Of a stretch of DNA of 14,840 nucleotides, positions 1-7,680 are shown piece after piece. The notes beneath the pieces were generated by a model. That model saw only the letters and a program-made list of their open reading frames with translations, was not told the DNA's origin and searched no databases. Numbering within the stretch: position 1 is the stretch's first letter; the number at the start of each line of letters is the position of its first letter. Position numbers and translations under genes: made by a program. This DNA comes from Nonlabens sp. (GTDB taxonomy: Bacteria > Bacteroidota > Bacteroidia > Flavobacteriales > Flavobacteriaceae), in contig JALZUY010000091.1 in NCBI GenBank assembly GCA_023301395.1, positions 1 through 14,840 on the forward strand, given 5' to 3'.

Positions 1-725
1 CCTTCCCAGCCGTAATAATCTCCATAATCATGATTTCCTAACACAGAGTAAACACCATCAGCAGCTTTTAAACTACCGAAAACATCTTCCCATCCATGCA
101 TCTCTGTACTGATATTATTCACTAAATCACCCGTGAAGAAAATAACATCACTGGCTTGTTTATTAACCAAATCAATAGCATACTTCACCTCTTCTCTATC
201 ATCAAAACTCCCTACGTGTATATCACTTATTTGAGTAATTCTATAACCATCAAAAGCTTCGGGCAAATCATCAAAACTCATTTCATATTCACGTACTTGA
301 TAATTATATTTCCCTTTCCACGCACCATATAATATCGCCCCAAAAGGCAAAGCTGCAAGACCTAAACCTACTTTGGAAATAAAAGCTCTCCTACTAGGTA
401 GGAATGATGTGTTTTCTCGCTTATGCAAAAGCGAATTAAAAACACCTTCAAAAAATCTATAAATATCTTCACCTAACATAATTAGAATCATCACCGCTTG
501 AGCAGCAAATAAGCCTAAGAAAAGTGTTACAGCAAAGTCTCTTGTTCCACTTACCACACCACGATTAGGGTGCCACACAAATTGCATGATCACATTTAAT
601 AATATGAGAACAGTTACAAGTAGATAAACCCATTTCCACCAGTGGCCACGAGAAAGTGTTCTGATTAATTGAAAAGAATACACTTGAAAAACAAGAAAAA
701 TAATAATAGGAATGAGAAAACGCAT
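1..725 (-). CDS. Membrane-anchored metallophosphoesterase (3' end cut by window)
   Basis: Translating the minus strand from the ATG at 725 gives an open frame of 241 codons that runs off the window edge. Hydrophobic segments lie near residues 1-20, 33-50 and 65-86. A basic linker and SRRAFISK (111-118) come next, followed by a further hydrophobic stretch (119-134). The calcineurin-like phosphoesterase domain then begins, with SDIH (167-170), TGD (198-200) and GNHD (230-233). These are the first metal-binding motifs of the family (D-x-H, GD, GNHD). The later GHxH motifs would lie beyond the window. The family hydrolyses phosphomonoesters or diesters with a two-metal centre; the substrate here is unknown. 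Known relatives such as B. subtilis YkuE are exported and act on the cell envelope, so an envelope role is likely but inferred. SRRAFISK resembles a twin-arginine motif. The start is the only ATG before the first hydrophobic segment. Confidence 0.9.
   Translation of the reverse strand, partial: MRFLIPIIIFLVFQVYSFQLIRTLSRGHWWKWVYLLVTVLILLNVIMQFVWHPNRGVVSGTRDFAVTLFLGLFAAQAVMILIMLGEDIYRFFEGVFNSLLHKRENTSFLPSRRAFISKVGLGLAALPFGAILYGAWKGKYNYQVREYEMSFDDLPEAFDGYRITQISDIHVGSFDDREEVKYAIDLVNKQASDVIFFTGDLVNNISTEMHGWEDVFGSLKAADGVYSVLGNHDYGDYYGWE
415..436. repeat. Degenerate copy of the CGCTTTCGCGAAAGCG palindrome inside a coding region
   Basis: The arms TCGCTT (417-422) and AAGCGA (429-434) flank a six-base loop. 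Read on the minus strand, the stretch matches the TTCGCTTTCGCGAAAGCG element seen intact at 9273 except for about three changes. It lies in the basic linker of the metallophosphoesterase, between the third membrane segment and the twin-arginine-like motif, where an insertion would be tolerated. Assignment to the repeat family is an inference from similarity. Confidence 0.4.
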
Positions 726-809
726 CTTGCGAAATTAATGTGTATTAATTATAGAAATGTTGATATATCGTTAAAGCCTTAAAAGAAATTAAAAGCCTAA
801 TTATCATAG

Positions 810-1029
810 AATTTACTAACTTCGGTTGACCAACTAACTATAATTCGACGGTACAAATCTAGAAATTCCTCTTCAAGATGATGGAATCCCTAAACAGATA
901 CTCGATTTATCTCCATTAATAAATTTAAACGGATGGTCGCTAACAGGCAACACCCCAACAAGTTCTTCAAATTTTATAGGGACAACAAACTCAGAGTTTC
1001 TACGATTCAGAACTAACAATGTTGATCAA
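810..1029 (+). pseudogene. Decayed 5' remnant of the tail-fibre gene (frameshift, no start)
   Basis: The reading frame of the downstream tail-fibre protein is open from 844 but has no ATG, GTG or TTG before 1030. It nevertheless encodes clear family sequence: DGTNLEIPLQDDG, then DLSPLINLNGW and LRFRTNN. This matches the internal repeat LNGTNLEISLQDD found later in the same gene. Upstream, VDQLTI (825-842) is in another frame and also matches the repeat (IDVLNL). The two parts are separated by about four extra bases around 841-846 and by the stop TAA at 841-843 in the downstream frame. No recognisable family sequence lies between 726 and about 810, so signal peptide and head are missing. The simplest reading is a 5' deletion plus a small frameshift. 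Confidence 0.6.
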
Positions 1030-2808
1030 ATGTTATTAAATGATAATGGCCATTTGGGTATCAATAATAATAATCCCAACGCAATATTAGATTTAGGAGT
1101 CACATCTGGCACAAATGTCATCGAGGCTCAAGCAAATGGGATTACTGGAGGTTTAATTTCTGATCAAAGTAACATTTTAGGATCTGACACTGTTCTAATA
1201 AATAGTGGCGTCTCTCAATCATTCATTCCTTCAATAAGTGGTGATTTAAGTGATTTTAAAATTTTTGCATCGGACACCACTCCAACGAATCAATCCGTCG
1301 GGATAAAAATTACTCGTAATGGAGTTTCATCGTACAATCAGAGAAGAAACCTCCAGTTCAGTAATATGAGATCTATAATATCAATAAACCTTGATCCTGG
1401 AGATGTTTATCTTGTATCAGGTGAAACATATGTTTTCGAAATTATTGATAATGGAATAAATTTAGGAAGTCCTAAAATTAATATTTACTATTCCAATGTT
1501 TCAAATTATGATAATGGTGAGGCTTCTGGGAATGTACTTATTGGAGATATTGCATTCGTAACCGTTATGAAAACCGTATCAACTTCCTCAGGAACTAAAT
1601 TTGTTCTTTATGATATAGGTCAGTTAAGCTTAGGACATGATAACCCTACAACAACTCTAGATATACTAGGGACATTCAAATATGAAACTGGTGGAGAAGG
1701 CACAGGTAAGGTATTAAAGAGTGATGCAAATGGTGTTGCTTTTTGGCAGGATGAAATTATAGATACAGACAACCAACAAATTGACGTTCTCAATCTTAAC
1801 GGTACTACTCTTGAAATCTCATTGCAAAGTGATGCACAAGCGACACAAATTCTAAATTCATCTACATTACAAGATGGAATTGGGACAGATAACCAACAAA
1901 TAGACGTACTCAACCTTAACGGTACCAATCTAGAAATCTCTTTACAAGATGATGATATCGCTGCACAAACACTAAATCTGTCTTCATTACAAGATGGAAA
2001 CACCCAAAACACACTCGATCAGGCCTATGATGAAGGTGGCGCTGGTGCAGGAAGAATCATCAACGTAGACAACGGTGCAGTTCAAATTACAGGAAATGCT
2101 GGTGGTCTTACTAGTACAACTACTGCGCAGCTTATTCTTACTGAGACTGGTGCAAACGACTTCTCTAGATTACGATTTACAAATAGTGTAGAAACTGATA
2201 ACACATGGACTATTGCTACTCGTACAGATAACACGGCTGATATAAGCAGAATGAACTTTAATCATACTGGTGTAGGTGATATGCTACAATTATTTGGAGA
2301 TGGAACTATAGAAATCAAGCAATACTTAGGTGTTAATCAAACTAATCCTACTTATGCCGTGCATTTACCTAATAGTGCTTTCAACAATATAGGTACTGGA
2401 CTTGCATTTGCATGGAATACCTATAGTGATAAACGTATCAAATCTAACTTTAGAAATATTCCTAACGGTACAGATATATTAATGAAATTAAATCCACAGC
2501 GTTATTTACAGCATGATTCAACTTTTAAAAACGATAAGTTAACACTAGAAAAAGATGGCAAGCAAAGCCTAGGATTTATTGCACAAGAACTTTTTAAGGT
2601 TTTACCTGAGGCAGTACACGAACCTGAAAATCCTGAAAATGAATTATGGACTGTTAATTATAATAAAATCATTCCAGTTGCAGTAAAAGCTATTCAAAAA
2701 CAACAATTGATCATTATAGAACTCAAAAAAGAGATAGCAACTTTAAAAGAAGAAAACAAACGTTTTACAGAACTTGAAAAACGTATAGAGACTTTAGAGA
2801 ACAATTAA
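1030..2808 (+). CDS. Tail-fibre (peptidase S74) domain protein, 5'-truncated
   Basis: 592 residues from the first available ATG, which is probably not the original start because homologous coding sequence continues upstream without a start codon. In order: a short tail-fibre knob motif (NNPNAILDLG, 14-23); a beta-sandwich-like region (about 55-195) resembling carbohydrate-binding jelly rolls; a second knob (NPTTTLDILG, 205-214); two 40-residue tandem repeats (246-325); and a third region (340-460). The C-terminus carries the S74 intramolecular chaperone domain, with YSDKRIKSNF (465-474; S466 is the expected self-cleavage serine), GFIAQE (515-520) and NYNKIIPVAVKAIQ, and ends in a charged coiled coil (555-592). 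Such proteins trimerise and autocleave. In Bacteroidetes they normally carry a signal peptide and are exported. None is present here and I see no promoter, so the product may not be made or exported. A terminator-like hairpin follows. Confidence 0.75.
   Translation: MLLNDNGHLGINNNNPNAILDLGVTSGTNVIEAQANGITGGLISDQSNILGSDTVLINSGVSQSFIPSISGDLSDFKIFASDTTPTNQSVGIKITRNGVSSYNQRRNLQFSNMRSIISINLDPGDVYLVSGETYVFEIIDNGINLGSPKINIYYSNVSNYDNGEASGNVLIGDIAFVTVMKTVSTSSGTKFVLYDIGQLSLGHDNPTTTLDILGTFKYETGGEGTGKVLKSDANGVAFWQDEIIDTDNQQIDVLNLNGTTLEISLQSDAQATQILNSSTLQDGIGTDNQQIDVLNLNGTNLEISLQDDDIAAQTLNLSSLQDGNTQNTLDQAYDEGGAGAGRIINVDNGAVQITGNAGGLTSTTTAQLILTETGANDFSRLRFTNSVETDNTWTIATRTDNTADISRMNFNHTGVGDMLQLFGDGTIEIKQYLGVNQTNPTYAVHLPNSAFNNIGTGLAFAWNTYSDKRIKSNFRNIPNGTDILMKLNPQRYLQHDSTFKNDKLTLEKDGKQSLGFIAQELFKVLPEAVHEPENPENELWTVNYNKIIPVAVKAIQKQQLIIIELKKEIATLKEENKRFTELEKRIETLENN
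1765..2004 (+). repeat. Two tandem 120-bp in-frame repeats in the tail-fibre gene
   Basis: Units 1765-1884 and 1885-2004 each encode 40 residues starting TDNQQIDVLNLNGT and ending LQDG plus two residues. They differ mainly in the middle (SDAQATQILNSST against DDDIAAQTLNLSS). A third, degenerate unit is recognisable at about 822-908, next to the decayed 5' end. This repeat type forms the shaft of many Bacteroidetes tail-fibre proteins and is prone to recombination. Confidence 0.85.
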
Positions 2809-2820
2809 AACTATAATAAT

Positions 2821-2840
2821 TTCGCTTTCACGAAAGCGGA
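2821..2840. repeat. CGCTTTC-GAAAGCG palindromic element, intergenic copy
   Basis: The arms CGCTTTC (2823-2829) and GAAAGCG (2832-2838) are separated by AC, one base from the perfect palindrome at 9273-9292. It lies 14 bases after the tail-fibre stop codon and is followed by an A-run. It may form a hairpin in RNA, but the A-run suits transcription in the opposite direction, so a terminator role for the upstream gene is doubtful. Confidence 0.7.
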
Positions 2841-2893
2841 AGAAAAAAAGCCATAATAACTTTTGAGAGAGTTTATATATGTTATGGTATAAT

Positions 2894-2929
2894 CGCTAGA
2901 CTTTTGATGGGAAATCTAGCGGTTTCTTT
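2894..2929 (+). terminator. Weak rho-independent terminator after the tail-fibre gene
   Basis: CGCTAGA (2894-2900) pairs with TCTAGCG (2915-2921) around a 14-base loop, followed by the T-rich GTTTCTTT. The stem is short and the loop long, so strength is uncertain. It is correctly placed to end the upstream gene before polA. Confidence 0.5.
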
Positions 2930-3023
2930 ATTATAGGTAGTGAATAAAAACTCTGTTTTATCTAAAATGAACTCTTATTAAGTCTACCGAGAATTTTATC
3001 TTTAACGTCCACAAAATATTAAG

Positions 3024-5864
3024 ATGACTAACGACGGTACTAACGATAAAAGATTATTTCTCCTAGATGCTTATGCCTTGATTTTTAGAGGTTATTATGC
3101 ACTTATTAAAAACCCTAGAATTAATAGTGCTGGTATGGATACCAGTGCGATTATGGGTTTCACAAATTCGCTTTTTGACGTTATAAGACGTGAGAAACCA
3201 GAATATCTAGCCGTAGCTTTTGATAAAGGTGGTAGCGCAGATCGTGTTGCAATGTATGAAGACTACAAGGCAAATCGCGATGAAACGCCTGAGGCTATAA
3301 AAATAGCTGTACCATATATCATGCGCATTTTAAAAGCCATGCATATTCCTATAGAAGTGGTAGAAGGAATCGAGGCAGACGACTTGATAGGAACGCTTGC
3401 AAAACAAGCTGAAAAAGAAGGTTTCACTACCTACATGGTCACACCAGATAAGGATTATGCACAACTCGTGTCTGAAAATATTTTTATGTACAAACCTGCT
3501 CGTATGGGTAATGGTATTGAAATATGGGGAATTCCTGAAGTACAAAAGAGATTTGAAGTCGAGCGTCCAGAACAAGTCATAGATTACTTAGGAATGATGG
3601 GTGACGCCAGTGATAATATTCCTGGATTACCTGGTGTAGGAGATAAAACCGCAAAGAAATTTATAGCCGCTTACGGTTCCATGGAAGGTTTACTGGCAAA
3701 CACTCATGAGCTTAAAGGCAAAATGAAAGAAAAAGTAGAGGCAAATGGAGAGCTAGGTCTTCTTTCTAAAAAACTAGCTACTATTAGGCTGGATTGCCCA
3801 GTAACTTTTCATGCAAAAAATTACGAGTTAGACGACCCTAATGTAGAAGCTGTTCATGAGATTTTTGACGAGCTAGAATTCCGTCGTGCTAAGGAAACAA
3901 TGGCAAAGATTTTTTCTAAAGATTTACCAGCGACAAGCATTTCAAGTTCTAAAGCTAGTTCAAGCACAAGCTCTTCTGCAGGTGCAGGACAGTTCTCTTT
4001 ATTTGATGCGCCTAGTTCTGGAACAGATGATGTTCCTCAAGAAAACAGCCGTAAGACTCTTGCAACTAGCGATCATTTATACCAGCTAGTACAAGAAGGA
4101 ATGGGAACTAAATTGTTCTTACAATCCTTAATGCAACAATCTAGTGTTTGTTTTGACACAGAGACTACAGGACTTGATCCACTGGCTGCAGAGTTAGTAG
4201 GAATAGCATTTTCATGGGAAAAAGGAAAAGGTTTTTATCTTCCTATTCCTGAAGATCGCGATGCGACACAAGTCATTGTTGACCAACTCAAACCGTTTTT
4301 TGAAAGCGAAAGCATTGAAAAAGTAGGGCAAAATCTTAAATATGACATCAAGGTTCTAGACAAATATGGAGTAAAAGTAAAAGGCCCAATGTTTGATACC
4401 ATGCTGGCTCATTACCTAATCAATCCAGATATGCGTCACAATATGGACGTGCTAGCAGAAACTTATTTGAACTACACACCACAATCCATAGTAGAACTAA
4501 TAGGTAAGAAAGGGAAGAACCAACTTTCTATGCGTGATGTAGATCTTGAAAAGCAAAAAGAATATGCAGTTGAAGATGCAGATATTACATTCCAACTAAA
4601 AGAACACTTCTTACCAGAACTAGCAAGTGCTGGAACTGATAAATTATTCCATGATATTGAAATGCCTTTATTAGATGTACTGGCTGCAATGGAAATAGAA
4701 GGAATAAATCTAGACGAGGCGTTTTTGAATTCGCTGTCTGGTGATCTGGAAACTGATATTGCTCAATTAGAAAAAGATATCTATGAAGTCGCAGGAGAAG
4801 AATTCAATATAGGATCTCCTAAACAACTAGGAATTATCCTATTTGAAAAACTTCAACTGGTTGACAAACCTAAAAAGACTAAAACTGGTCAATATTCCAC
4901 TGCCGAAGATGTTTTAAGTTACCTCGCAAAAGATCACTCGATTATTCAAAACGTACTGGACTATCGTGGTCTCAGTAAATTAAAATCTACTTATGTAGAC
5001 GCATTACCTAATCAAGTAGATGCAAAAACAAAGCGCATACATACCAATTATATGCAAACTGTTGCTGCAACAGGTCGTTTGAGTTCTACAGATCCTAACT
5101 TACAGAATATACCAATACGAACAGAACGTGGACGTCAAGTACGTAAAGCATTTGTTCCTAGAGATGAAAACTATACTCTAGTCGCTGCAGATTATTCACA
5201 AATAGAACTACGTATTATCGCGGCATTAAGTGAAGAAGAGAATATGATTGCTGCTTTCCAAAGCGGTGAAGATATTCACGCCTCTACAGCTGCAAAAGTT
5301 TTTAATGTTGCCCTTGAAGATGTTACAAGAGATCAACGTAGTAATGCAAAAACGGTGAACTTTGGGATTATCTATGGAGTGAGTGCTTTTGGGTTAAGTA
5401 ATCAAACAGATCTTTCTCGTGGAGAAGCAAAAGAGCTGATTGACACTTATTATGCAACCTATCCTAAACTACGCAACTACATGTCTGATCAAGTAGAATT
5501 TGCACGTGAGAATGGATATGTAGAAACGGTTCTAGGAAGACGTCGTTACTTAAATGGCATCAATAGTTCTAACGCTATCGTGCGAGGTGCAGCGGAGCGC
5601 AATGCGGTAAATGCACCTATTCAAGGTAGCGCAGCCGACATTATCAAGATTGCAATGATCAACATTCATAAGAAGTTTGAAGAATTGAATTGCAAGTCTA
5701 AAATGCTACTTCAAGTACATGATGAATTGGTTTTTGATATCCATAATGATGAACTTGAGGATATGAAAAAATTTATTCAAGATGAGATGCAAAATGCTTA
5801 TAAGATGACTGTACCGCTTGATGTGGAAGTTGGATTAGGACAGAATTGGTTAGAGGCACATTAA
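3024..5864 (+). CDS. polA: DNA polymerase I
   Basis: 946 residues, the usual length for a three-domain PolA. It fills gaps and removes RNA primers during lagging-strand synthesis and excision repair. The 5'-3' exonuclease domain (about 8-295) shows LLDAYALIFRG, EADDLIGT (117-124), PDKDYAQL (141-148) and GDASDNIPGLPGVGDKTA (193-210). A serine-rich linker (301-345) contains QFSLF (323-327), a good match to the bacterial sliding-clamp-binding consensus QLxLF. The 3'-5' proofreading domain (about 365-540) keeps its acidic residues: FDTETTG (D378, E380), NLKYD (D441) and YAVEDAD (514-520). The polymerase domain has motif A VAADYSQIELR (D723), motif B RSNAKTVNFGIIYG (772-785) and motif C QVHDELVFD (D900). 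All three activities should therefore be intact. The ATG at 3024 lies just before the conserved N-terminus. There is no evident Shine-Dalgarno, as is normal in this phylum. Confidence 0.98.
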   Translation: MTNDGTNDKRLFLLDAYALIFRGYYALIKNPRINSAGMDTSAIMGFTNSLFDVIRREKPEYLAVAFDKGGSADRVAMYEDYKANRDETPEAIKIAVPYIMRILKAMHIPIEVVEGIEADDLIGTLAKQAEKEGFTTYMVTPDKDYAQLVSENIFMYKPARMGNGIEIWGIPEVQKRFEVERPEQVIDYLGMMGDASDNIPGLPGVGDKTAKKFIAAYGSMEGLLANTHELKGKMKEKVEANGELGLLSKKLATIRLDCPVTFHAKNYELDDPNVEAVHEIFDELEFRRAKETMAKIFSKDLPATSISSSKASSSTSSSAGAGQFSLFDAPSSGTDDVPQENSRKTLATSDHLYQLVQEGMGTKLFLQSLMQQSSVCFDTETTGLDPLAAELVGIAFSWEKGKGFYLPIPEDRDATQVIVDQLKPFFESESIEKVGQNLKYDIKVLDKYGVKVKGPMFDTMLAHYLINPDMRHNMDVLAETYLNYTPQSIVELIGKKGKNQLSMRDVDLEKQKEYAVEDADITFQLKEHFLPELASAGTDKLFHDIEMPLLDVLAAMEIEGINLDEAFLNSLSGDLETDIAQLEKDIYEVAGEEFNIGSPKQLGIILFEKLQLVDKPKKTKTGQYSTAEDVLSYLAKDHSIIQNVLDYRGLSKLKSTYVDALPNQVDAKTKRIHTNYMQTVAATGRLSSTDPNLQNIPIRTERGRQVRKAFVPRDENYTLVAADYSQIELRIIAALSEEENMIAAFQSGEDIHASTAAKVFNVALEDVTRDQRSNAKTVNFGIIYGVSAFGLSNQTDLSRGEAKELIDTYYATYPKLRNYMSDQVEFARENGYVETVLGRRRYLNGINSSNAIVRGAAERNAVNAPIQGSAADIIKIAMINIHKKFEELNCKSKMLLQVHDELVFDIHNDELEDMKKFIQDEMQNAYKMTVPLDVEVGLGQNWLEAH

Positions 5865-5865
5865 T

Positions 5866-5894
5866 CAGTAGGCAGTAGGCAGTAGGCAGTAGGC
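5866..5894 (+). repeat. Four tandem copies of the heptamer CAGTAGG
   Basis: Exact CAGTAGG units at 5866, 5873, 5880 and 5887, plus a final C, begin two bases after the polA stop codon. The reverse-complement form (CCTACTG) recurs at 10999-11054 upstream of fabD, so this is a dispersed intergenic repeat. Its period and tandem form fit slippage, but no function is evident. Confidence 0.9.
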
Positions 5895-5900
5895 AAAATA

Positions 5901-5940
5901 AAAAAGCGAGTAAATCAACTAATTGATTTGCTCGCTTTTT
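5901..5940. terminator. Bidirectional rho-independent terminator between polA and GH16
   Basis: An 18-base stem (5901-5918 with 5923-5940) has one T-G pair and a CTAA loop. The A-run on one flank and T-run on the other suit both directions. It separates two convergent genes, polA (+) and the GH16 gene (-). Confidence 0.9.
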
Positions 5941-5960
5941 ATAAGCAGTAGCTGCTTATA
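5940..5960. other. Small perfect hairpin next to the terminator
   Basis: TATAAGCAG (5940-5948) pairs with CTGCTTATA (5952-5960) around TAG. It directly abuts the terminator stem and may act as a second, weaker termination or 3'-stabilising hairpin for the GH16 transcript arriving from the right. The role is inferred from position only. Confidence 0.5.
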
Positions 5961-5986
5961 ATAAATTTATGCCTTTTTTTTAAATA

Positions 5987-7555
5987 CTATTTTACAACTA
6001 ATTGCTCCGTTTGCACTTGGTTACCGGAATGAATTTTAATCAAATACATACCGTTATCAAACATAGAAACATCTAGCGAATTACAATTCTCAGTCTTTTC
6101 AAAAACACGTTGCCCTAGCATGGTGTATAACTCAATACGATCTATAGATCCTGCAGAAGTAATAGAAACCGTATCGCTCGTAGGATTAGGATATAATCTC
6201 GCGTTTATAGGATTAATATTTGCAGTGCTTAACGTGTTTTGATACACACGCACATAATCAATCACCATACTACTTTGAGTAAAACTAGGGCTTATATTTC
6301 CTGCAATTCCACCCATTGCAACATTTAATAACATATATTGATCTTCAAAATACGGATAGGTAGTTACATTCCTAACAGTTGGATTATACGTATAAAATGG
6401 TACGTCATCAATCAAAAAAGTAATTTGTTGTGACGACCAGTTCACAGAGTATATATGAAAATTATTAGCCACGTCTGGTAAAGTCGTAGATCTAAAATTC
6501 ATAGTCGCTCCAGAGCAGCCATTACAAGCGGTATGCAATGCTGCAGACACATGATTTACTGCTCCTAGTCCATGTTCCATGATATCTATTTCACCAGTTA
6601 ATGGCCAGTTGGTAGTTCCATAAGTACTATCCCAGTAGCCACCATCTTCATTAATGTTTTTTCCTAGCGTCCATATCGCAGGCCATGTTCCATCACCAAA
6701 AGGTAGTTTTGCTCTTACATCTACCCTACCATAAGTAAAAGCAAACTTAGAATTTAAACGCGCACTCGTGTATTGTTTCGTGGATCCTTGATCTGTAAAG
6801 TTTTCCTTCTTTGCTACTATGTTTAAGAAGCCATTTTCTACAAAGGAATTATCAACTCTATTAGTATAATGCTGTTGTTCTCCATTAAACCAGCTTCCAC
6901 CAGCAGGTAATTGCGTTTGATGAAACCACTTTGTAGGATCAATAGGATTATTTGTTCCCATAGTATCAAACTCGTCAGACCAGACTAGATCTGTATAGAC
7001 TACATCTACCGGATTAGGAACAATCACTACTGCTCCATTATTAATATCATCTACTAGATAGGTTCCTGGCGAGTTAGCACCAAAATCAATAAATAAAGTC
7101 ACCCGATTATATTGCCCTGTAATTGAAGTCGCATTCCCAGTATTGCTATCTATTGCAGTAGAAAAATCAAAATTCACATCTTGCCAGCTATTAGCTCCGC
7201 CAGAGATTTGTGTTATTACTTGTGCATCTGGTTGATTTCCATTTTCTAGCTTTAAAAGGATATTATGAGCATTAGGATCAAATGCATAGAATCGCAAGGT
7301 TAGGTTTTGATCTATACTTAGATCTGCAGGAGAAGAAAGATCTATGAAAAACCCTTGATTAGGTTGACCACCATCATTAAAAAACTGACCTACATTATTA
7401 CCAGATTGTGCTGGATCACCTCTAAAAGAATGTGAAGAACCTGAAAAGCCAGTAAAAGGATATAAGTTACCTTCAAAATCTAAAGGCAATTGTTGCGCTT
7501 GAGAAAACTGAAACATGAAAATTAATAAAACTGAAATACGAAAAATCGAGTTCAT
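5987..7555 (-). CDS. Secreted GH16 beta-glucanase (laminarinase-like) with type IX sorting tail
   Basis: 522 residues. The signal peptide is about 1-20 (cleavage near SQA/QQ). An N-terminal beta-sandwich (about 24-175), possibly carbohydrate-binding, precedes the GH16 catalytic domain (about 186-440). That domain contains GEIDIMEH (321-328), the family signature in which E322 is the nucleophile and E327 the acid/base. The strand sequences VDVRAKLPFGDGTWPAIW and WSSQQITFLIDD also fit. The last about 70 residues (LYPNPTSDTVSI at 454-465, ending EQLVVK) are a Por-type C-terminal sorting domain, so export by the type IX system to the surface or medium is expected. Most flavobacterial enzymes with this motif cleave beta-1,3 or mixed-linked glucans such as laminarin; specificity here is inferred. 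No SusC/SusD genes adjoin it, so it is not in a recognisable polysaccharide-utilisation locus within this window. A Bacteroidetes-type promoter lies directly upstream. Confidence 0.93.
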   Translation of the reverse strand: MNSIFRISVLLIFMFQFSQAQQLPLDFEGNLYPFTGFSGSSHSFRGDPAQSGNNVGQFFNDGGQPNQGFFIDLSSPADLSIDQNLTLRFYAFDPNAHNILLKLENGNQPDAQVITQISGGANSWQDVNFDFSTAIDSNTGNATSITGQYNRVTLFIDFGANSPGTYLVDDINNGAVVIVPNPVDVVYTDLVWSDEFDTMGTNNPIDPTKWFHQTQLPAGGSWFNGEQQHYTNRVDNSFVENGFLNIVAKKENFTDQGSTKQYTSARLNSKFAFTYGRVDVRAKLPFGDGTWPAIWTLGKNINEDGGYWDSTYGTTNWPLTGEIDIMEHGLGAVNHVSAALHTACNGCSGATMNFRSTTLPDVANNFHIYSVNWSSQQITFLIDDVPFYTYNPTVRNVTTYPYFEDQYMLLNVAMGGIAGNISPSFTQSSMVIDYVRVYQNTLSTANINPINARLYPNPTSDTVSITSAGSIDRIELYTMLGQRVFEKTENCNSLDVSMFDNGMYLIKIHSGNQVQTEQLVVK

Positions 7556-7567
7556 TCTTTTTTTTCA

Positions 7568-7597
7568 CAAAACTAAAGCTGAATTGTTATGTAACAA
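7568..7597 (-). promoter_or_regulatory. Bacteroidetes-type promoter of the GH16 gene
   Basis: On the minus strand TTG (7597-7595), a 19-base spacer and TAGTTTTG (7575-7568) match the primary sigma consensus TTG...TAnnTTTG. The start of transcription would fall about six bases before the ATG at 7555, giving a very short leader. Confidence 0.55.
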
Positions 7598-7680
7598 GAT
7601 AAAGCACGACATCAAATACTATACAGAAGGTAAAGATTTACTAAATATCCTCCATTTGTATTATAAAGAACACGTTTAAT

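Noticed and set aside
1620..2012. Open frame on the minus strand opposite the tail-fibre repeats
   Set aside because: It is a shadow of the tandem repeats; its composition is unlike a real protein and it has no homology-like features.
810..2808. Prophage remnant, because of the tail-fibre/S74 domain
   Set aside because: No other phage structural, lysis or integrase genes occur, and S74 proteins with these repeats are common chromosomal surface proteins in Bacteroidetes.
2821..2840. Reading the CGCTTTC/GAAAGCG palindrome as the terminator of the tail-fibre gene
   Set aside because: On the plus strand it is followed by an A-run, not a T-run; the hairpin at 2894-2929 is better placed and has T-rich sequence after it.
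5866..5894. Heptamer array as a CRISPR or origin iteron array
   Set aside because: There are no spacers, the unit is seven bases and contiguous, and no cas, repA or dnaA-box context is present.
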